Source: Mucor racemosus (Eukaryota; Mucoromycota; Mucoromycetes; Mucorales; Mucoraceae). Taken from it: a stretch of DNA of 64,000 nucleotides. Below, one piece after another: positions 55,905 to 64,000 of this stretch. A program made the position numbers and the translations under genes. Numbering within the stretch: the first letter of the stretch is position 1; each line of letters opens with the position of its first letter. Where the stretch lies: NCBI GenBank assembly GCA_027405735.1, contig JAPEHQ010000006.1, positions 1,984,001 to 2,048,000 on the forward strand. The letters are read 5' to 3'. The notes beneath the pieces are model-generated. The model did no database searches and was not told the origin of the DNA. It was given only the letters and a program-made list of their open reading frames with translations.

Positions 55905-57160
55905 CTAATCTTCAAAATCGGAGTATGCCTTCTTTCTATAACTAACCTCATAATAAATATTTTTCTATGATATACCCTAGACACTACTAAATAGGAATAA
56001 TTTGATCGCATTATGCTACCTATCCCTAAATTTATTTTATATTTCACGAAAGTCTCAAAAACGCGTAAAATTCACTGCTTTTTTCTTGAAAACTGGGTCT
56101 CATTTTTCATCCCTGCTCTACTTTTTTTTTTCACTAAATAACGCCAAGAAAAAAATATATGCCAATGTACCTGAGATGCTCACCTGTAATCCAAAAATAA
56201 ATATCCGGAAATATCCTACTTTTTACAGTTGGTATTAATTTTTCAGTGCTAAGGTTTCAGATTTTTTTCGCGTATTTCACTGCTAATGAATTGAAAACTT
56301 TGAGGCTTCATATCTCCAGAAACAATTAAGCTATACTAATACTTTCTAATAATAAAACTTACTTGTTTTAAAGTGCGCTATAACATATTTTAATATAAAA
56401 AAATTCCGAGCACCTTTATTTTTTTTTCATTTTTTTTGACATTTCTATAGTAGGTTTCAAAATATTGGTTAAATTGAGCAACATTTTTTTTGCATTCATG
56501 TCATCAAGCTCTTTAAGCTCTCTCGGATCCAATTTAGAGTTTTTTAAAATATTGATTTTTCGTGGAGATATTATAAAAAATGTGTACAAAAAGGTACCTC
56601 CATTTCTAGCTTCCATTTTTCCCTTATATACCCTCATCCCAAATTCTGAATCTGAAAAAAAAAGTTACAAAAATCTTGGTTTCTCTACGAAAACTGCAGC
56701 TAGAAGGTTCAGCAATGGCTTAATCGATAGATAATTTTGTTGCGCATTATTTCCAAAAACTATTTTTAAAACATATTTATAAAAAGTGATGTGTATCTTC
56801 AAAAAACCTCCAAAATTTCAATTGCATTTTACGCAAAATTTAATGTGAAATATTTGTCTGAATTTTATTTAGATAGATGCAGAATTCAAAACTGTACAAA
56901 AACTATTTAATATACTAGATCGACTTACTTTTCAGTTCATGATCAACTAAACGATTTTGTTTTTTTCATCATTTTTCGTCCTTTTTTTAAAATAAATTTT
57001 GGAACCCAGTTATCATAAGCTGGAAGCTGTGATATCGACTATTATTTTGATTATCTCGATGAAAAATCAATATTTTTGGATGAAACAAAAAATACAGAGT
57101 AGCAATCAATTAGATCTATCTTGTGAACACAGAAATTAAGCCCTAGATAATGAGTTTTAA
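55905..57160 (+). repeat. Dispersed repeat family A, copy 4
   Basis: Full-length forward copy of about 1.25 kb from TTCAAAATCGGAGTATGCC to ATCTATCTTGTGAACACAG. It is the least interrupted copy and the best reference for the family. Confidence 0.7.
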
Positions 57161-57889
57161 GTTTTACAAAATAATAAGCTAATATTTACAACTGCAGAAA
57201 ACAAAGAAAAAAACCCCATCCTTGTGAATATTGATCCAATTAACCTTCAATTATACATGATGGTAGATTTAAATATATTCTGTATAAAAATTTATATCTC
57301 TACTTTCACAAATTACTGTGAATTGAGAAAACCATTAGCAAAACATAATATTTCTGTCCAATAAAACTACCTGTTGTGTCCTATATTTTGATGTTTGATA
57401 AATAATATTTAGAAAAGAATATAATTAAAAGATAATGAATAATAGATCATTTCTTCGACTGTATAATAAAAACAAGATGTTATTTATTTAGATATAAGAG
57501 TATGGCCTTTTACTGTATATTGATTTGATATTGAGATCCTGAGATGTAATTTAAGATACTATTATTGAACCATTAGATCTGTTTGATAGTAATGTATTAT
57601 GGCTTGAAATGGATCAATCATAATTTAACCGTTCTTGCCGAGCTTGTGAGTTGTCTTGTTTCAATGATGCTGCGCTAAATGTGCTTGAATGTTGATTTGA
57701 TAGCTACTTGATTGATTAACCACTGGGATGAAATAATATGGTGTCATAATTGAGGCCCAAGCGTTCTTGGTAATTACTAGATTAAACTTAGTACGCTAGG
57801 ATTTTCTTATATCCGGTATCAAGACTTTGCATTTCAATGCATGTAGTAGTCAATAGATTGTAAGATGTATTGATAATGTAGACGGTGAT
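57161..57889. other. AT-rich spacer
   Basis: About 730 bases without a recognisable gene or repeat boundary. Confidence 0.3.
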
Positions 57890-58312
57890 AACGTATAATA
57901 CTTGGGGGCATATCGGTAGTGATCTTAAACAAGCCAAGCTTTTTTTTATGCAGCCGAGCTTTTCTCAAGGCTCGTTAAGGTTAGATGAGCTTACAAAAAA
58001 ATTTGTTCAACCTCGACGAGCTTTTTTTTTGCGCGTGACTAGAGCTCGTTTACCCCACAAGAGCTTTTTTATGCTGCGACTAAAACTCATCACCTCAATG
58101 CTAGCTTTATTTTACCTTTCCAGTGAAAAATATTTAAAGTAAAGCAAACTTATGGACATCAATCGACAATTATCTAAAGTAATAATGTCATATCATTTAC
58201 TACTAATTATTATTTAAATTTGAGCTTTTTAAAAAAAAAAGTCAAAAGCTTGGCTCGTTGTGGCGAGCTTTGGTCAAGCTCGTCTAAGGCTCGGCTCGTG
58301 TTTTATTCCCAC
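57890..58312. repeat. AGCTCG/GAGCTT-motif cluster (possible non-autonomous element)
   Basis: The words GAGCTT, GAGCTCG and GGCTCG recur at irregular spacing. The ends are roughly inverted: TACTTGGGGGCATA at the left and, on the other strand, TACTGGTGGGAATA at the right. Similar in style to the AAGC cluster at 44.5 kb but with a different word. A hAT-like non-autonomous element is possible; no clean 8-bp target duplication was found. Confidence 0.4.
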
Positions 58313-58339
58313 CAGTACTAGCGTGAAAGATACGCTGCA

Positions 58340-59205
58340 TTTTTTGTTTCAACGAAAAATATTTATTTCTCGTCGAGATAGTCAAAACAGTAATTCGTAT
58401 TACAGCCTAAGACTCTTCATAACTGAGTTCCAAAATCAATTTGTGAAATCGATCAGAAAATGATCAAAAAACAAAATCGTTTAATAATTTATAAACTGTA
58501 AAGTAAGTAGACTTAGTGTATTAAACAATTTTTGTACAGTTTTAAATTCTGCATCCATTCAAATAAAATTCAGACAAACATTTTACATTAAGTTTTGCGT
58601 AAAATGCAATGGAAAGTTTGGAGGTTTTTGAAGATACACATCACTTTTTATAAGCATATTTAAAATATAATAAATTGTAATAATGCGCAAAAAAATTATT
58701 TATCGATCGAGCTATTGCAAAATCTTCTAGCTGCATTTTTCGTAGAGAAAACAGAATTTTTGTCAATTTTTGTTTCGAATTCAGAATCTGGGATGAGGGT
58801 ATACAGGGAAAAATTAAAGCTAGAAACGGAGGTATCTCTTTGCGTACATTTTTGAAGATATCTCCATGAAAAATCAATATTTTTAAAAAAACTAAATTGG
58901 TTCCGAGAGAGATCAATGAGATGGATGACATAAATGTAAAAAAAAATATTATTCAATTTAACAGATATTCTGAAATCTACTACAGAAATGCCAAAAAATT
59001 GAAAAAAAAATAAAAGCGCCCAGAATTTTTTCATACTTGAATATGTTATAAAGTGCTTCAAAACAAGTAAGTCTCAGTATTAAAAAGTGCTAGAATAGCT
59101 TAATTGTTTGTAGAGGTATGAAACATTAAAGCTTTTAATTTTAGCACTGAAATACCTGTAAAAATCTAAAATATTAGCACTAAAAAAGTTATATCAACTG
59201 CAAAA
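58340..59205 (-). repeat. Dispersed repeat family A, copy 5 (partial)
   Basis: Reverse-oriented. It carries the TCGTCGAGATAGTCAAAACAG block, the core (CAGAATCTGGGATGAGG, GATATCTCCATGAAAAATC) and ends in an A run at about 59,205, missing the AAAATCGGAG end. Confidence 0.65.
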
Positions 59206-60249
59206 AAAAAAAAAAAAAATAGGTACTAGCATATATATATATATTTAGCTATATATTGTAGACGTATGTCCAAATTAAGTATTTGCAGTTTCATTTATTT
59301 CACAATGTGTTTTTAAATTGTGATAAATTAAGTAACAAACGTTATTTATTTCAGATTTTTGAAAGTATATTTGAGCAGATATGACATATACAGCAAATAA
59401 TTAAAAAGTATTTTGTAGATTATCAAGTGTGCTTTTACTTTTCTTGTCATGGTATTAGCTTGCTAGTACATAATATCTGAAAAATATAAGAAAACAATGG
59501 CAAAGTCTCTTATAGACGAGGAAAATTATTTTAATCCGAGCGTTTTTTTCGTAAAATACCAGATTTTGAAGCAATTCGACAACAACAACAAAAAAAAAAA
59601 AAAAGCTCAGATGTGTTGAATATGTTGAAGGTTGAGAAATATACAATTTCAGATGTTTAGATATGCTGAAAGCCCTCGAAAAAATCCTTTAAAACGAGTA
59701 CACATGTCAAAAAAAAACTCATCTTCAAACGATGCACTTGAAGCGCCATTTGTTTCTATGCACAGGAAAATGTGTATTTTATCTAAATTCAGGTTATTTA
59801 TTCTGCAAAATTAGAATTACGTAGCAATTCTACATGTCAGATCAGAAAAGTTGAGTATTCTGGAATGTCGTAGAAAAATCAAATGAACCCTTCTTTTTCA
59901 TAGTTTATAGAAGCTGCGTGTAGAGTCACATCAACGATGACGAGTGTATCCATCTGCAATGTTGGTTGCAAAAGTCGCGTCTCGTTTTATAGTAAGAGAA
60001 AATATTTTCTTATTGGTGATTGACCTCCAACTTTGGGTCATTAGCAAAAAAAAAAAAAAAAAAATAAAAAAATAATAATAGTATTTTTTCTTGTTTCTTC
60101 TAATTATATTTTTTTCTATAAAAAAAAAGTTAGTTGCATCTTTTATCTCATTTTCTTGGTAAGATAAAGAAAATAAAACACCATTGAAACCTTACTCAAT
60201 ACCAGATTTCAGGTTTATTATTCTCGAGAAATAAAATAAATATACAAAA
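59206..60249. promoter_or_regulatory. Intergenic region upstream of importin beta
   Basis: About 1 kb, AT-rich with poly(A) runs near 59,590 and 60,045-60,065. The importin beta promoter must lie in the last few hundred bases. No other gene is recognised. Confidence 0.4.
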
Positions 60250-63200
60250 ATGGACGCAACTACACTTCTTGCCAACACTTTATCAAACGGTAAAAAGAAA
60301 AAAAAACTACAAAAATCAAATTGGAGATAAAATGATATATTCTAACCGTATTTTTCAGATCGTGCTTTACGTGAGGATGCTACCCAAAAGCTGGAGTTAT
60401 TCGCTCAAGAAAACTACGTAAGATGATTTCTGATTTTTTTTTTTTTTTAAATAATGAAAATTTTTCATTTGAATAATCAAGAGCTTAAAAATATTAATTG
60501 TACATGATATATAGTCTAGCTACGTAGTTTCTTTATGTCAAATTCTTGCTAATGAGCAAGCCGATGATTCTATCAGAATGTCTGCTGGTCTCGCTTTGAA
60601 GAATACCTTGACAGCAAAGGTAAAAAGAAAAAGAAAAAATGTTTGTCGATGGAATATTCAGCATTTTAAAATTTAGGAATTTGCTCGTAAAGAGGAGCTT
60701 TCTCAAAGATGGCTTTTAACTGCTGAAGATCTTCGTGTTCAAATTAAACAAGGAGTAAGTGTTGTATTATTCGTGTCATTGTTTTCATGTAACTTAACTG
60801 TGAAATCTCAGGTCCTTCAAGCTTTGAGTTCTCCCAAGAAACCCGTTGGCAATATTTCTGGTCAAGTAAGTTGGATAATTGCAAATTTTTTACAATTGCA
60901 AATTTTTTACAATTGCTTTATTAATGTTTTTTATATAGGTCGTAGCTGCCATCGCTGAAATCGAATTACCTTTAGGTCAATGGCCTGATTTGATTCGTAT
61001 CATGCTTGAAAATATTTCAACTGACAATGCTACATTAAAGCAATCTACCTTGCAAGCTATTGGTTATGTTTGCGAAGCTACTGTAACGTATATTTTTATT
61101 TTTTATTTGCATAATTTGTTTGTATTAATCTAGCATTCATAACAGGATCCTGTGGTTCTTGCTAGTCAATCCAACGACATTTTGACCGCAGTTGTCCAGG
61201 GTGCTCGTAAAGAAGAACCCAAGTAAGTTGCTTTTATAGAATTTTAAAAAATCAGATTATCTAACACTGATTTATAGTCAAGAAGTTCGTCTTGCTGCTA
61301 TTAATGCTTTGATTAACTCTCTCGATTTTATCAAGGAAAATTTTGAACGTGAGGTAAGTTTATTTCAAATGAGAGGGGGAGGTATAGAGAGAAAACAAAA
61401 ACTAAAGTTATTTTTTTTTCTTTGATTCTAGGGCGAAAGAAATTTTATCATGCAAGTTGTTTGCGAGGCTACTCAAAGTGAATCCAGCGAAGTTCAAGTT
61501 GCTGCTTTCCAATGTCTTGTTCGTATCATGCAAACCTATTACGACAAAATGCGTCTTTATATGGAAAAGGCCTTGTTTGGTGTACGTATATATACAAATG
61601 TATCCAATTGAATCTAACCTTTTATATGATATTAGCTCACTGTTTCTGGCATGAACAATGAAGATGAACGTGTTGCATTACAAGCTATTGAATTTTGGTC
61701 CACAGTCTGTGATGAGGAAATGGATTTGAAGGAAGAATTACTTGATGTAAGTTTTCAGGCCAAGAATGAGAGAAAAATTGAAACTAAAATCATCAAATTT
61801 ACGCACAGGCACATGAAGCAGGAGAACAACCTGAACGCGAAAGTTATCATTTCGCTGAATTAGCTCTTGCTGACATTCTCCCTGTACTTTTATGGACTCT
61901 CACAAAGCAAGAAGATGATTACGATGAGGATGAATGGACTGTTGCAATGGCTTCTGCTACATGTCTTTCTTTACTTGCTCAATGTGTTGGTAACAACGTC
62001 ATTCAACCTGTTGTGCCTTTTATCGAAACAAATATTCAACACGAAAATTGGAGAAACCGTGAAGCCGCTGTTATGGCATTTGGTTCTATTTTAGATGGCC
62101 CTGATCCAATTGTTTTGACTCCTTTGGTTGATCAGGTAAAAGCGGTTGTCAATGATGGGATATATATTGATACTAACATTTATATCTTTATTTAGGCTTT
62201 ACCTACATTAATTCAAATGATGAAGGATTCCGTTGTTCATGTTAAAGATACTGTTGCTTGGACCCTTGGTCGTATTTGTGAATTACTCATTCACTGTATT
62301 AAAGCTGATGTCCACTTGAATGAATTAGTATCTGCTCTTGTATATGGTCTTCAAGATAGCCCTCGTATCGTCGGTAATTGTTGTTGGGTAAGTCTGCTAG
62401 CTATTGAAATATCTAAATCAAATTCTAATCCTATTCATAGTCATTGATGAATTTGGCTGAACAATTGGGTCCTTCCATTGGTGATGGTGTTCCTTCTTCT
62501 CCTTTATCAGTCTATTTTGAGGGAATCATTACTGCTCTTTTGCAATTCACTGAAAGAGGTAATAACGAAGCCAACTGCAGAACATCTGCTTACGAAGCAA
62601 TTTCTACCCTTGCCATGTGTTCCGCTGATGTAAGTTTGGTTTGGGATGTTGTCAATTGAACTCATTTTTTAACATTTCTGTCAATAGGATTGTATCAACA
62701 CTGTGCAAAGAATTGTTTTGACCGTTTTAGATCGTTTAGAAACAACTATGGCCATGGAAAGTCAAATTCTTGATGCCGATGATAGAGCTAGCCACTCTGA
62801 ATTGCAATCTAGTTTATTAGGTGTTTTGACCAACTGTATTCGTCGTCTTTCCAGAGATATTAGCCAAGTCGCTGATCGTATTATGACAGTTGTCCTTCAA
62901 CTTTTGAACAACCAATCTAAGCAAGCTACTACAACTGAAGATGCTTTCTTGGCTATTGGTGCCATGACCAGCTCTTTAGAGGCTGATTTTAATAGATATG
63001 CCGAATTATTCGTACCTATTCTTTGCAACGCATTACAAAACCCTGCTGAATACCAATTATGTTTCATTGCTGTTGGCCTCATTGGCGATATTTGTCGTGC
63101 TCTTGGAAAGGATGCTGCTCCTTACTGTAATAATTTGATGCAATTGTTGGTTACTAACCTTCAATCACCTATTCTTCATCGTACTGTTAAGCCTGCTATT

Positions 63201-63841
63201 CTTTCATGCTTTGGTGATATCGCATTGGCTATTGGTGATGCTTTCAGTGCATATTTGGAAGTTGTGATGATGGTTTTACAACAAGCTGGCGGTATGCGTG
63301 CTGATAGAGATAATTATGAAATGATTGACTATGTCAATACTTTATATGAGGGTTGTATTGAAGCATATGTTGGTATTGTCCAAGGTTTAAATGGAACACC
63401 TCAAGGTAATATTTAGTGATTTCATTGTTTACATGAACGTTTATTAACAACTTTTTATAGCTGGTATGTTATTACCCTTCTTACCTCATGTCTTTGACTT
63501 TATGCATCTTATTGCTGTTGATCCCGACAGAACCGACTCTCTCACAAGATCTGTCATTGGTTTATTAGGGTAAATAGTAAATGAATACATGAAATGTAAT
63601 GTAATGGTTAACATTTTATGTATTTTAGTGATCTCGCAGAGACATTTGAAGGCCAATTGAAGGCACTTTTCCAACAAGAATGGGTTCCTTCTTTATTGCG
63701 TGAAGCTAGAATAAGTCGTCATTACAGTCAAACCACCAAAGAAACAGCACGTTGGGCCAAGGAGGTAATATTTGATGCAAGCTTTCTCAAAAAAGATTAT
63801 TAACCAACTTTTCATAGATGATTAAACGTGCTTGTCAATAA
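60250..63841 (+). CDS. KAP95: Importin subunit beta-1 (karyopherin beta, Kap95)
   Basis: Seventeen exons encode 862 aa, the family length: 60250-60289, 60359-60417, 60515-60619, 60677-60754, 60812-60865, 60939-61082, 61146-61222, 61278-61353, 61432-61581, 61636-61746, 61809-62135, 62196-62387, 62441-62629, 62688-63405, 63461-63569, 63629-63764 and 63818-63841. Importin beta carries importin-alpha/NLS cargo through the nuclear pore and releases it on RanGTP. HEAT repeats run throughout: ADDSIRMSAGLALKNTLTAK, LKQSTLQAIGYVCEA, the acidic loop KQEDDYDEDEWTVAMASATC, ENWRNREAAVMAFGSILDGP, VKDTVAWTLGRICEL, CFIAVGLIGDICRALG and YVNTLYEGCIEAYVGIVQGL. Exon 3 starts at TCTAGCTACG because the two later AGs close the frame. 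The last exon is only 24 bases (MIKRACQ). Confidence 0.95.
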
Positions 63842-64000
63842 GCATTTTGATTCTGTTCTTTCTCTCTCACTCTCTAATACATCTTTTTTTTTTCTCTCTC
63901 TTTCTTTAATTTACTGTTGCCCTGTTTATTACCTGTCTTTTTCTTTTTTGTAAAGAAAAAGATCAACTCTTTCTTTGTATTCATAACACGACTTTATTTC

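Noticed and set aside
56416..56637. Reverse frame MRVYKGKMEARNGG... found in several family A copies
   Set aside because: The opposite strand is equally open and equally conserved between copies, so this is shared DNA, not evidence for a protein.

Overview
The window is fungal nuclear DNA. It is AT-rich, most genes carry many short (about 50-80 nt) GT-AG introns, and the proteins are eukaryotic housekeeping proteins: RPS26, importin beta, eIF2B alpha, TAF10, Aha1 and pyruvate carboxylase. A GAS2/KAR9-type protein, a short folliculin and the general gene style fit an early-diverging fungus, most likely Mucoromycota/Mucorales; this placement is inference. I rebuilt 17 protein-coding genes by joining exons by eye. 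Sixteen are complete, and their summed exon lengths are divisible by three.

Layout. 1-7.65 kb is a compact gene block: GTPBP1-like GTPase (3' end), a C2H2 protein, a CoA-binding protein, GH38 alpha-mannosidase and RPS26. 8.5-18.6 kb is repeat DNA. 19.9-33.6 kb is a ten-gene island: CREG-like, folliculin/Lst7-like, AHA1, a hypothetical protein, a four-finger C2H2 protein, beta-carbonic anhydrase, a WDR55/Jip5-like WD40 protein, a DUF4112 protein, TAF10 and eIF2B alpha. 34-45 kb is again repeat DNA. 45.1-46.7 kb is an apparently intact Tc1/mariner-type transposon. 47.6-53.9 kb holds pyruvate carboxylase and a KAR9/GAS2-like protein. 55-59 kb is repeats, including a MITE. 60.25-63.84 kb is a 17-exon importin beta gene.

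The most unusual structure is a pair of very long inverted repeats, about 7.2 kb (11.35-18.57 kb) and about 6.6 kb (35.70-42.30 kb), flanking the ten-gene island. Each arm contains two partial copies of a unit whose ends read CACTACGG, and each unit copy carries a decayed exon that reads like the C-terminal WD40 part of a dynein intermediate chain. After the arms were duplicated each received its own solo LTR (395 bp left, 246 bp right) with a perfect 5-bp target duplication. A third solo LTR (726 bp) interrupts a separate dispersed repeat family ('family A', five copies).

The host genes do not form one pathway; neighbours are independent housekeeping units. Several convergent pairs end 18-34 bp apart, so their 3' UTRs probably overlap.
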